This document shows, in pieces, positions 16,692 through 24,744 of a DNA stretch of 64,000 nt. The notes under the pieces are model-generated. The model made no database searches. It was not told the origin of the DNA and saw only the letters and a program-made list of their open reading frames with translations. Origin of the DNA: Ignavibacteriaceae bacterium (GTDB taxonomy: Bacteria > Bacteroidota > Ignavibacteria > Ignavibacteriales > Ignavibacteriaceae); assembly GCA_023229425.1 (NCBI GenBank), contig JALNZG010000003.1:1-64000 (forward strand). Direction: 5' to 3'. Made by a program: the position numbers and the translations under genes. Position 1 is the stretch's first letter; each line of letters opens with the position of its first letter.

Positions 16692-17455
16692 TGACGCAAA
16701 TTATCAAAACAGTCAAAGAGTGGAGAGAACTTTGTGACTCTGAAAACATTTCTTCAAAAGAACTTGGTTTTATACCAACAATGGGTGCTCTTCACAAAGG
16801 ACATGCTTCACTTATAAAAAAATGTGTTTCGGAAAACCGCAGAACCGTAGTTAGTATTTTTGTCAATCCAACGCAATTCAACGATCCTAATGATCTTAAG
16901 AAATATCCAAAAACCTTTGAACAAGATTTTAAGATGCTGGAAGAATTGAAAGTTGATTATCTTTTCTTCCCAAATTATGAAGAACTTTATCCCGATAATT
17001 TCACTTACAAGGTTCATGAAAATTCATTAAGTAAAATTTTATGTGGAGCTTACCGCAGTGGACACTTTGATGGCGTGTTAACCGTTGTGATGAAATTATT
17101 GAACAGCATAAAACCAGGACGAGCGTATTTCGGCGAGAAAGATTATCAACAGTACAAATTAATAAAAGGAATTGTGGAAGCTTTTTTCTTGCAAACTGAA
17201 ATAATCGCATGCCCAACCGTGCGTGATGAAGACGGACTTGCATTGAGTTCACGCAATTTACTTCTCTCCCCTGAAGAACGAAAACTTGCACTAAATTTTC
17301 CCGGTCTTTTAAAAGCGAATAAAACTTGCGATGAAATAAAATTTGAACTTGAAAAAGTCGGTTTCAAGGTTGATTATATTGAAGAATACGACGGCAGACG
17401 CTTAGGCGCTGTTTATGCCGGAAAGGTAAGGTTGATTGATAATGTCAAATTATAA
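16691..17455 (+). CDS. panC: Pantothenate synthetase PanC
   Basis: PanC joins pantoate and beta-alanine with ATP through pantoyl-adenylate. The 254-aa protein is a little shorter than the usual 280 or so, with the shortening in the C-terminal domain. The nucleotidyltransferase HIGH-type motif is PTMGALHKGH (residues about 28-37). VSIFVNPTQFN, GAYRSGHFDGVLTVVMKL, FGEKDYQQ and the KMSKS-like LALSSRN are all present, so the active site looks complete. It overlaps panB by one base and coaBC by 14 bases, which implies translational coupling along the operon. Confidence 0.95.
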   Translation: MTQIIKTVKEWRELCDSENISSKELGFIPTMGALHKGHASLIKKCVSENRRTVVSIFVNPTQFNDPNDLKKYPKTFEQDFKMLEELKVDYLFFPNYEELYPDNFTYKVHENSLSKILCGAYRSGHFDGVLTVVMKLLNSIKPGRAYFGEKDYQQYKLIKGIVEAFFLQTEIIACPTVRDEDGLALSSRNLLLSPEERKLALNFPGLLKANKTCDEIKFELEKVGFKVDYIEEYDGRRLGAVYAGKVRLIDNVKL

Positions 17456-18686
17456 AATTCTATTTAAAATTACCGGTTCAATAGCCGCGTACAAAAGCGC
17501 TTATTTAATTTCTAAACTTGTACAAAATGGTTTTGAAGTAAAAGTTGTTGCAACTGATTACGCACTCAAATTTATCGGCAAAGCAACACTCGAAGGATTA
17601 ACCGGCAATAAAGTCCTTACGGATTCTTTTGAAGACGGAGAAATGATGAGCCATATCAGTCTGAACAAGTGGGCTGACTTAACTATCGTTTGCCCCGCAA
17701 CTGCAAATACAATAAATAAACTTGCTGCCGGATTTGCTGATAACTTGCTCACTTCTTTATTTCTTGCGCATGACCGCACAAAACCTTACTTGATTGCTCC
17801 GGCGATGAACACGCTTATGTATGATCATCCGGCAACGCAAGCTTCGCTAAAAAAAATGAATGAATGGGGCGTGCAGATTCTTCCTGCATCGGAAGGTTAT
17901 TTAGCATGCGGTGATACCGGTAAAGGGAAATTATTAGAACCGGATGTCATTTACGAATATATTCTTTTAGCGTTAAAGAAGAATGAATCGCATGAAAAAC
18001 GCAAACTCAAAATCTTAATAACTTCCGGTGGAACAAAAGAAAACATTGACGGTGTTCGTTATCTTTCTAATCTTAGTTCCGGCAAAACGGGAGCAAAAAT
18101 TGCCGAGTATTTTGTAAGCAATTTGCACAATGTCACTTTTATTCACGCAGAAAACTCTGCAATACCAAAAGTTAGCGACAAATTCATTCCTTATTTCAGT
18201 TTTGATGAATTGAACCAGCGGTTGAAATCTCTTCTTACAAATGAGGACTTTGATGCAGTTATTCACCTTGCCGCTGTTGGCGATTATTCTATTGAATCCA
18301 TTGAAGTAAACGGAAAGAAGAATAAACTTCCGCTCACGCAAAAGCTCGATTCTTCAAGTGAAAGAATAAGTATCGGTTTAAAACGAAATGAAAAAATTAT
18401 TAATCACTTAAAAGAATATTCTAAGAACAAAAATCTTGTATTAATAGGATTTAAACTGACGAATACGCAAGATGAAAATGAAAGAATCGCTGCCGTAGAA
18501 AAACTTTTCAAAGATGCCGATTGTGATGCTGTAGTTTTAAATGACAAAAATGATCGTGATGAAAAAGATCAGCAAAAGAATTTTTCCGTTTTTATACAAC
18601 CGGAGAAATTTGATTCCTGTCAAACGGCGGAAGAAGTAGCTCAAAAAATTGAAACAATAATCTTGAACATGAAAAATGGAAAGTAA
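17442..18686 (+). CDS. coaBC: Bifunctional phosphopantothenoylcysteine synthetase/decarboxylase CoaBC
   Basis: CoaBC turns 4'-phosphopantothenate and cysteine into 4'-phosphopantetheine. The 414-aa protein has both halves: an N-terminal FMN-dependent decarboxylase (KITGSIAAYKSAYLISKL, the His in MSHISLNKWADL, PAMNTLMYDHPA, and SEGYLACGDTGKGKL with the redox Cys) and a C-terminal synthetase (ILITSGGTKENIDGVRYLSN, with LAAVGDY and GFKLTNTQ). The ATG at 17442 overlaps the panC 3' end by 14 bases. A 56-nt gap to coaX contains a heptad repeat. Confidence 0.95.
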   Translation: MSNYKILFKITGSIAAYKSAYLISKLVQNGFEVKVVATDYALKFIGKATLEGLTGNKVLTDSFEDGEMMSHISLNKWADLTIVCPATANTINKLAAGFADNLLTSLFLAHDRTKPYLIAPAMNTLMYDHPATQASLKKMNEWGVQILPASEGYLACGDTGKGKLLEPDVIYEYILLALKKNESHEKRKLKILITSGGTKENIDGVRYLSNLSSGKTGAKIAEYFVSNLHNVTFIHAENSAIPKVSDKFIPYFSFDELNQRLKSLLTNEDFDAVIHLAAVGDYSIESIEVNGKKNKLPLTQKLDSSSERISIGLKRNEKIINHLKEYSKNKNLVLIGFKLTNTQDENERIAAVEKLFKDADCDAVVLNDKNDRDEKDQQKNFSVFIQPEKFDSCQTAEEVAQKIETIILNMKNGK

Positions 18687-18690
18687 CAAG

Positions 18691-18726
18691 TTTCACTTTC
18701 CACTTTCTACTTTTAACTTTCCACTT
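18691..18726. repeat. Heptad repeat (TTTCCAC) inside the pan/coa operon
   Basis: Successive 7-mers TTTCACT, TTCCACT, TTCTACT, TTTAACT, TTCCACT fill most of the coaBC-coaX gap. It ends just before the coaX Shine-Dalgarno (AAAGGAGAAG). Confidence 0.7.
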
Positions 18727-18742
18727 AATAAAGGAGAAGTAA

Positions 18743-19531
18743 ATGTTACTTTGTCTTGATGTTGGAAATACGCAAATGCATGGGGGAGTTTTTGATGGCG
18801 ATCAACTTATTTATCAATTTAGAAAAACTTCCAAACAAGAATTTTCTTCCGATGAGTTTGGTGTTTTCCTCCGTTCGGTTTTGCGGGAAAGTAAAATTGA
18901 TCCGGATCAAATAAATGCTATTTCAATTTGCAGTGTTGTGCCGGATTTAAATCACTCTCTCCGCAACGGCAGTTTGAAATACTTTAATGCGGATCCATTT
19001 TTTCTTAAACCGGGCGTTAAAACCGGGCTGAAAATACAATACCGGAATCCGCTTGAAGTCGGCGCCGATAGAATTGCCAACGCGATTGCAGCAATGCATT
19101 TCTATCCGAACAAAAATCTTATCGTTGTTGATTTCGGTACAGCCACAACTTTTTGCGTTATTTCTAAAAAGAAGGAATATCTCGGTGGAATAATTCTTCC
19201 CGGAGTAAAAATTTCTATGGAAGCGTTGGAAAGTAAAACAGCCCAACTGCCAATCGTTGAAATAAAAAAAACAGATGCGGTTATCGGAAAATCTACGGTG
19301 GAAAGTATTCAATCGGGATTGTACCACGGACAGATTGGAATTGTACGCGAGTTGAAAGCAAAGATCATTCAAGAAGCATTTGCTGACGAACCCCCGATTG
19401 TTTTAGCAACCGGAGGCTTTTCCCGCTTGTTTGAAGATGAAAATCTCTTCAAAGAGATCATTCCAACGTTGGCATTACAAGGATTGTACTTTGCATATAT
19501 GATGAATCAAAAACAGAAAAAGGAAGAGTAG
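18743..19531 (+). CDS. coaX: Type III pantothenate kinase CoaX
   Basis: CoaX phosphorylates pantothenate, the first step of CoA synthesis, and unlike type I kinases is usually not feedback-inhibited by CoA and needs a monovalent cation. The 262-aa protein shows the ASKHA-fold phosphate motifs: LLCLDVGNTQMHGGVF at the N-terminus, VGADRIANAIAA, the catalytic Asp segment VVDFGTATTF, GGIILPGVKIS and SGLYHG. AAAGGAGAAG precedes the ATG. The stop overlaps the GTG start of panD by one base (TAGTG). Confidence 0.95.
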   Translation: MLLCLDVGNTQMHGGVFDGDQLIYQFRKTSKQEFSSDEFGVFLRSVLRESKIDPDQINAISICSVVPDLNHSLRNGSLKYFNADPFFLKPGVKTGLKIQYRNPLEVGADRIANAIAAMHFYPNKNLIVVDFGTATTFCVISKKKEYLGGIILPGVKISMEALESKTAQLPIVEIKKTDAVIGKSTVESIQSGLYHGQIGIVRELKAKIIQEAFADEPPIVLATGGFSRLFEDENLFKEIIPTLALQGLYFAYMMNQKQKKEE

Positions 19532-19881
19532 TGAGAAGAACATTATTAAAATCTAAAATACACAGAGCAACGGTTAGCGGCGCATATTTAAATTACGAAG
19601 GTTCAATTGCCGTTGATCCACAATTGTGCAAAGCTGCCGATATGAAAGAATTTGAAAAGATTGATATCTACAACGTGAATAACGGTGCACGTTTTTCAAC
19701 GTATATTATTTTCGGAAAAGAAGGAGAGGTTAGTCTGAACGGTGCGGCAGCAAGAATGGTGCAGATCGGCGATCTTGTTATTCTTGCAAGCTATGCAGAA
19801 TATGAAGAAGAAGAATTGGAAAACCACAAGCCAAAAATTGTCTTGGTGGATGAGAAGAACAAAATTACACAGAAAATTTAA
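19531..19881 (+). CDS. panD: Aspartate 1-decarboxylase PanD
   Basis: PanD makes beta-alanine, the second substrate of PanC, from aspartate using a pyruvoyl cofactor. The 116-aa proenzyme begins MRRTLLKSKIHRATVSGAYL, and the self-cleavage site Gly24-Ser25 is intact in NYEGSIAVD. Lys9, Tyr58-equivalent residues and the NGAARMVQIGD segment are as in the family. It starts with GTG overlapping the coaX stop. This completes the set needed for pantothenate from ketoisovalerate and aspartate except ketopantoate reductase (PanE or IlvC), which is not in the window. Confidence 0.95.
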   Translation: MRRTLLKSKIHRATVSGAYLNYEGSIAVDPQLCKAADMKEFEKIDIYNVNNGARFSTYIIFGKEGEVSLNGAAARMVQIGDLVILASYAEYEEEELENHKPKIVLVDEKNKITQKI

Positions 19882-19937
19882 TTCGAATCTTGTAGAGAAT
19901 TGCTATAACAAGTCTCCACACAAATCTTTTGAATTGT

Positions 19938-21260
19938 TTAACCTTGTACCGGAGCTATTGGATTTGCGGTATGACGCAGTGAATGGACTTTATTTTTCGG
20001 TTCTAAACTAACTTCATCTTTTACAACTGCATCAAACTCTTCTCTAAATCTTTCGATCATAAATTTAACTGGCCATGCTGCCGCATCACCTAAAGCGCAA
20101 ACGGTATTGCCTTCAATATTTTTCGCAATCGTTACAAGAAGATCAACATCTTTTTTTGTTCCTTCACCGCGAACAATTCTATTTAATATTTTCAACATCC
20201 ACCCGGTTCCTTCGCGACAAGGAGTACACTGTCCGCAGCTTTCGTGGTAATAAAATTTTGCAATGCGCGCTAAAACTCTTACTAAGTCGGTGTCTTCGTC
20301 CATTACCATAATTCCGCCCGTACCAATCGCAGAGCCAACAGCTTTAAGCGATTCCGCATCCATCTTAACGCCTTCAAGTTGATCTCCGCGTAACGGAGGC
20401 ATTGAGGAACCGCCGGGAATAACGCATTTAATTTTTTTATCGCCGATAACTCCACCTGCGTACTTGTAAATAATATCTGTGAGCAAAGTGCCCGAAGGTA
20501 ATTCAAAAACTCCGGGATTATTTACATGTCCGCTTACGCCAAACAGAATTGTTCCAGGATGTTTCGGTTCGCCGATTGCAGAAAACCATTCCCAACCTTT
20601 TTTAATTATTGGAGGAATGTTTGCAATCGTTTCAACGTTGTTAATTGTAGTTGGATTGCCCCACAACCCATTTTGCGCCGGGAACGGCGGCTTTACACGC
20701 GGGTATCCACGCTGTCCTTCAATTGAATTCATCAATGCAGATTCTTCACCGCAGATGTAAGCGCCGGCTCCTTTGTGCACATAAATGTCGCATGAAAAAT
20801 CCGTAGCGAAAGTTTCTTTCATCTTATCGCCGATGAATCCTTTTTCGTATGCGTCATCAACAGCTTTCTGAAGAAGCTTGATCCATTTATGATATTCGCC
20901 TCGAACGTATATGTAAGCGCTCTTTGCACCGATTGCATAGCAAGCAATGATAGTGCCTTCAATTAATTGATGAGGATTGTACTCTAAAATTTGTCTGTCT
21001 TTAAATGAACCCGGTTCGCTTTCATCACCGTTAACGCAAAGATATTTCGGCTTGGCGTTATTCTTCGGCATGAAGCTCCACTTTAATCCGGCTGAGAAAG
21101 CGGCGCCGCCTCTTCCGCGTAAACCGGATTTTTTAACGGTATCAATTATCTGATCGGTAGTTTGCGTAAATGCCGATTTAGCGGCTTCGTATCCGCCGTT
21201 CTGTAAGTAAACATCAAGCTGATGAAAATTTTCTATTTCCGGTAAAACTATTTTTTCCAT
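19938..21260 (-). CDS. nuoF: NADH-quinone oxidoreductase subunit F (NuoF)
   Basis: NuoF is the NADH-oxidising, FMN- and [4Fe-4S]-binding subunit of respiratory complex I, on the cytoplasmic peripheral arm. The 440-aa protein has the NADH/FMN glycine-rich motif GLRGRGGAAFSAGLKW, the FMN segment YLCVNGDESEPG, GAGAYICGEESALMNS, and the cluster N3 motif ESCGQCTPCREG with the fourth Cys in GNTVCALGDAAAWPV. It begins 8 nt after nuoE. No nuoG follows; the next gene is the convergent panD, so the rest of complex I must be encoded elsewhere. Confidence 0.96.
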   Translation of the reverse strand: MEKIVLPEIENFHQLDVYLQNGGYEAAKSAFTQTTDQIIDTVKKSGLRGRGGAAFSAGLKWSFMPKNNAKPKYLCVNGDESEPGSFKDRQILEYNPHQLIEGTIIACYAIGAKSAYIYVRGEYHKWIKLLQKAVDDAYEKGFIGDKMKETFATDFSCDIYVHKGAGAYICGEESALMNSIEGQRGYPRVKPPFPAQNGLWGNPTTINNVETIANIPPIIKKGWEWFSAIGEPKHPGTILFGVSGHVNNPGVFELPSGTLLTDIIYKYAGGVIGDKKIKCVIPGGSSMPPLRGDQLEGVKMDAESLKAVGSAIGTGGIMVMDEDTDLVRVLARIAKFYYHESCGQCTPCREGTGWMLKILNRIVRGEGTKKDVDLLVTIAKNIEGNTVCALGDAAAWPVKFMIERFREEFDAVVKDEVSLEPKNKVHSLRHTANPIAPVQG

Positions 21261-21268
21261 TTACAAAA

Positions 21269-21742
21269 TCAATTTAATGAGTCTAATATTTGCAGAGCTT
21301 TTTCTTTATCTAAATTTTCGAAGTAGTCTTCATTTACGGCAATCATCGGGGCGGTACCGCATGAACCCATACATTCAACTTCTTCAAGAGAGAACTTTTT
21401 ATCGGTTGAAACTTCGCCGTTATCAAGTCCAAGTTTTTCTTTAACTGCGTCATAAATTTGATATCCACCGCGAAGCATACATGAAACATTTGTACAAACT
21501 TGAATGTGGTGTTTTCCCATTTCCTTTTTATGGTACATCGTATAAAAAGTAGCCACGCCAAAGACATCTTCTTCGTTCATATCTAAAATTGAAGCGGTTG
21601 CCAGCATCACTTCTTTAGAAATCCAACCGTTTTGTTCTTGTGCAAGATAAAGAACCGGCATAACCGCCGCTTGCTTTGTGGGATACTTTTTTAATATTTG
21701 TTCAATCGTTTGAAGATTCTCTTCTAAAAATTTGAATTCCAT
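21269..21742 (-). CDS. nuoE: NADH-quinone oxidoreductase subunit E (NuoE)
   Basis: NuoE is the thioredoxin-fold [2Fe-2S] (cluster N1a) subunit of complex I. The 157-aa protein shows the four ligand cysteines in VCTNVSCMLRGG and VECMGSCGTAPMI. The N-terminal helical domain (TKQAAVMPVLYLAQEQNGWIS) matches the family. It is separated from nuoD by a 179-nt gap filled with REP-like and heptad repeats and followed closely by nuoF, so nuoEF may form its own transcription unit or depend on read-through. Confidence 0.95.
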   Translation of the reverse strand: MEFKFLEENLQTIEQILKKYPTKQAAVMPVLYLAQEQNGWISKEVMLATASILDMNEEDVFGVATFYTMYHKKEMGKHHIQVCTNVSCMLRGGYQIYDAVKEKLGLDNGEVSTDKKFSLEEVECMGSCGTAPMIAVNEDYFENLDKEKALQILDSLN

Positions 21743-21921
21743 TTTTCTTCTACTTTTTTATTCGTGAACCATATATCATCCCTACGGGATTTTATTTCCC
21801 AAAGGAGACTTTATTCTACCAATATTTAATCCCTAACGGGATTAGAACTAATTTCATTTTTTGAATTGCAGATTGAAATTCATTCCTAATTCCTAATTCG
21901 TAATCCGCCGCGGCGGACTAA
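21743..21921. repeat. Repeat-filled gap inside the nuo cluster
   Basis: On the plus strand it holds ATCCCTACGGGATTTT (about 21778) and AATCCCTAACGGGATT (about 21830), a pair of related stem-loops, then CATTCCTAATTCCTAATTC (heptads, about 21881) and the palindrome TCCGCCGCGGCGGA (about 21904-21917). No promoter of the TTG/TAnnTTTG type was found for nuoE here. Confidence 0.65.
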
Positions 21922-23175
21922 TTATTTATCTGCTTCGCCCATAATCGGATCGATAGAGCCGACGATTGCAACAACATCCGAGATCATTTGTCCTTTGACA
22001 AGATGTGGGATCGCCTGAATATTAGCAAACGAAGGTGATCTGATCTTCATCTTCCAGGGGTGTCCTTCGCCTTTACTTACAATGTAAAATCCAAGTTCGC
22101 CTTTCGGATTTTCAACCGCACTATAAACTTCTCCAACGGGAGGATTGATTCCGAAATTCACAATCATAAAATCGTGGATCAGTTCTTCCATCTTCGTATA
22201 AATTTCTGTTTTTCTCGGAAGAACTTTTTTCGGACTGTTCAGCATTACTTCGCCGTTTGGAATTTTATCAATTACCTGGCGGACTATTTTTGCGCTTTCT
22301 CGTAATTCATCTGCACGGACAAAATATCTTGCCAGGCAATCTCCTTCAGTATAAGTTGGAATTTTAAAATCCATCTCATTATAAAAAAGATAAGGAGTCG
22401 CTCTTCGCAGATCAAACTCAACTCCGCTGCCGCGTAAATTTGGACCGGTGAAACCAATATCAATTGCGTCTTCTTTGGAAATAACTCCAACACCTTCCAA
22501 CCGTTCTATAAAAATTCTGTTGCCGTTCAGCATGCGCTCCATCTCATCAAGTTTTTCTTCAAACTGATCAATAAACACAATAATACTTTTCAGAGTGTCG
22601 GAAGTAACATCGGAAGCAACGCCGCCAATCCTTGTGTAACTTGTTGTAAAACGAGCGCCACAAATAACATCAAAAAAATCAAGAATTTTTTCGCGTTCAC
22701 GCAATCCCCAAAGAAAAACCGTTAACGCACCAACATCCATTGCAAGTGCGCCGATGGCTACAAGATGCGAACACATTCTTGCCAGTTCGGCAAGAAGCAT
22801 GCGGATATATTGCGCGCGTGGGGGCGCTGTAATTCCCGCAAGTTTTTCTACCGCTAATGCGTAAGCAACATTGTTAGCCGGAGGAGAAATATAATCCAAA
22901 CGATCTGTGTGAGGAATGAACTCGAGATATGACATGTTCTCAGCCATCTTTTCGTATCCGCGATGAAGATAGCCTAATTCAGGAACGCAGGCAATAACCG
23001 TCTCACCATCCAAGCGAAGCAGCAGCCGTAAGACACCGTGTGTTGCAGGATGCTGCGGACCCATATTCAAGATCATTTCATTTTCTAAAGCATCATCAAT
23101 CGTAATATGTGAATCAGCGCCAAGCAGCGCTTGTACTATCTTTGGGTGCACATCATCTTTTGTTAATTTTTGCAT
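21922..23175 (-). CDS. nuoD: NADH-quinone oxidoreductase subunit D (NuoD)
   Basis: NuoD is the 49-kDa-type subunit that lines the quinone-binding cavity next to cluster N2. The 417-aa length is normal for a separate (non CD-fused) NuoD. Visible motifs are NMGPQHPATHGVLRLLLRLDGE, the GYLHRGYEKMAE quinone-site segment with the key His/Tyr region, RAQYIRMLLAEL and the C-terminal GSIDPIMGEADK. It starts 13 nt after nuoC in the nuoABCD run. Confidence 0.97.
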   Translation of the reverse strand: MQKLTKDDVHPKIVQALLGADSHITIDDALENEMILNMGPQHPATHGVLRLLLRLDGETVIACVPELGYLHRGYEKMAENMSYLEFIPHTDRLDYISPPANNVAYALAVEKLAGITAPPRAQYIRMLLAELARMCSHLVAIGALAMDVGALTVFLWGLREREKILDFFDVICGARFTTSYTRIGGVASDVTSDTLKSIIVFIDQFEEKLDEMERMLNGNRIFIERLEGVGVISKEDAIDIGFTGPNLRGSGVEFDLRRATPYLFYNEMDFKIPTYTEGDCLARYFVRADELRESAKIVRQVIDKIPNGEVMLNSPKKVLPRKTEIYTKMEELIHDFMIVNFGINPPVGEVYSAVENPKGELGFYIVSKGEGHPWKMKIRSPSFANIQAIPHLVKGQMISDVVAIVGSIDPIMGEADK

Positions 23176-23188
23176 AGAAATAAACTCA

Positions 23189-23671
23189 TTATTTTTTCGG
23201 TAGTGGAAGTGTACCGGGAATTCCCATAAGCGGAAATTCTTTCCTCAGAGGATGATATTCAAAATCTTCAGGCATATACATTCTTCGCAAATCGGGATGG
23301 TTGAGAAAAGTAATTCCGTACATATCATAAGCCTCGCGCTCCGCCCAATTGGCTGCTTTCCAAATTGACGAAACAGATTCTACAGAACATTCACTTTCAT
23401 CAACATCAACTTTTAAGCAAAGGCGAAATTTATTTTCCATCGAAAAGATATGATAGACAATGGTAAATCTATTTTTTCGTGTTGCCCAATCTATTGCAGT
23501 AACATCCTCGCATAAATTGAACTTCAATCCATCTTCATCTTTTAGAAATGCACAAACGTTTACGATTGCCGATTTATCAAACTTCAAAGTCAATTCATCA
23601 AATTGTTCAATAACTTCAAATTGAACAGTAGTGAATTGTTTCTCTAATTTTTCTTTTAGTAATTCTTTCAT
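23189..23671 (-). CDS. nuoC: NADH-quinone oxidoreductase subunit C (NuoC)
   Basis: NuoC is the 30-kDa-type subunit of the complex I peripheral arm. The 160-aa protein contains the signature WKAANWAEREAYDMYGITFLNHPDLRRMY and DFEYHPLRKEFPLMG. The N-terminal part is more divergent, as usual. It starts 6 nt after the nuoB stop. Confidence 0.95.
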   Translation of the reverse strand: MKELLKEKLEKQFTTVQFEVIEQFDELTLKFDKSAIVNVCAFLKDEDGLKFNLCEDVTAIDWATRKNRFTIVYHIFSMENKFRLCLKVDVDESECSVESVSSIWKAANWAEREAYDMYGITFLNHPDLRRMYMPEDFEYHPLRKEFPLMGIPGTLPLPKK

Positions 23672-23677
23672 ACAGCT

Positions 23678-24217
23678 TTAATTTTTTGAGAGAGATAGTT
23701 CAGCCTGTTTTGTATCATAACGTACAATTTGTAAATCCGGGAAATCTTTTACTCGAGTTTTTCCAATTTTTTCTTGTATCTGCATTAATGCATTTAAAAG
23801 ATTTTCCGGTCTCGGCGGGCATCCGGCAGCATAAATATCAACCGGTAAAAACTGATCGATACCTTGCACAACATTGTAGCTTCTGTACATACCGCCGGTT
23901 GATGTGCACGCACCCATTGCAATTACCCATTTTGGTTCCGGCATTTGATCAAAAATCTTTTTAACAACATGCGCCATTTTATAAGTAACGGTTCCGGCAA
24001 CGATCATCAAATCGCATTGACGTGGAGTAAACCGCATTACTTCAGAACCGAACCTTGAGATATCATACTTCGGATCGCCTGAAGCCATCATTTCTATTGC
24101 ACAGCAGGAAATTCCCATCGGCATAGGCCAGACGGAACTTTCTCTTGCCCATGCAGCCAGTGCATCCACAGTGGTTGTAAAAAAACCATCGTTAATTAAT
24201 TTACTTTCTAATCCCAT
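23678..24217 (-). CDS. nuoB: NADH-quinone oxidoreductase subunit B (NuoB)
   Basis: NuoB carries the terminal [4Fe-4S] cluster N2 that reduces quinone. The 179-aa protein shows the adjacent Cys pair in GISCCAIEMMASGDPKYDI, the third Cys in MGACTSTGGMY and the fourth in YAAGCPPRPENLL, all intact. VAGTVTYKMA matches the family. It overlaps nuoA by 10 bases. Confidence 0.97.
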   Translation of the reverse strand: MGLESKLINDGFFTTTVDALAAWARESSVWPMPMGISCCAIEMMASGDPKYDISRFGSEVMRFTPRQCDLMIVAGTVTYKMAHVVKKIFDQMPEPKWVIAMGACTSTGGMYRSYNVVQGIDQFLPVDIYAAGCPPRPENLLNALMQIQEKIGKTRVKDFPDLQIVRYDTKQAELSLSKN

Positions 24218-24576
24218 TTGAAACCGCCTTTTTTATAAGCATAAAGAAATCCTATCTCAAAGACCACTAAAAAGAGTAACATCGAAAAGAAGATAGAAAT
24301 TCCAAACTCCGCATAAAGTTTTTTAAATTGCACCGCCCACGGATAAACAAATATCACTTCCAAATCGAAAATGATAAAGAGCATTGCAACGATGTAATAC
24401 TTAACGGAAACCCGATCGTGTGTAGTTCCGATCGGCTTCATTCCGCTTTCATAAGTTGAAAGCTTTTCGGTGTTGGGTCGTTTTGGTCCGAAAATGTTGG
24501 ACGAATAAACTACCGCTGCTGCAAAAATGAATGCGAAGCCGAAAACTAAAAATATGGGGATATATTCAATTAGCAT
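24208..24576 (-). CDS. nuoA: NADH-quinone oxidoreductase subunit A (NuoA)
   Basis: NuoA is a three-helix membrane subunit of complex I. The 122-aa form beginning MLIEYIPIFLVFGFAF is chosen: it matches the normal length, and a promoter-like TTGAC-N18-TAAATTTG lies just upstream, inside the 18 extra codons of the longer reading. Family motifs are YESGMKPIGTTHDR in the first loop and FDLEVIFVYPWA in helix 2. It is the first gene of the nuoABCD run. Confidence 0.93.
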   Translation of the reverse strand: MLIEYIPIFLVFGFAFIFAAAVVYSSNIFGPKRPNTEKLSTYESGMKPIGTTHDRVSVKYYIVAMLFIIFDLEVIFVYPWAVQFKKLYAEFGISIFFSMLLFLVVFEIGFLYAYKKGGFKWD

Positions 24577-24599
24577 TTTTTCTTTAATTATTTTGGATT

Positions 24600-24630
24600 C
24601 AAATTTATCATAAATACGCTTGAATGTCAA
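24600..24630 (-). promoter_or_regulatory. Promoter for nuoA (TTGAC-N18-TAAATTTG)
   Basis: On the minus strand TTGAC (24630-24626) and TAAATTTG (24607-24600) are 18 nt apart. This fits the Bacteroidota sigma-factor pattern TTG/TAnnTTTG and has the same spacing as the rplU and mutS candidates in this window. Transcription would start shortly before the nuoA ATG at 24576. Confidence 0.6.
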
Positions 24631-24744
24631 TTTAGTTACGAACTCCCGGCTGAATATTTTTACGAATCATACAGAAAATTGCTTAGTCAATTCAAGAAAA
24701 AAATTTTATTTTGATGTAAGAATAATTCAAACTGAAGGAGAAAT

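Noticed and set aside
24577..24630. Longer nuoA start adding MTFKRIYDKFESKIIKEK
   Set aside because: The extra codons overlap the TTGAC-N18-TAAATTTG promoter, are not NuoA-like, and the 122-aa form fits the family length.
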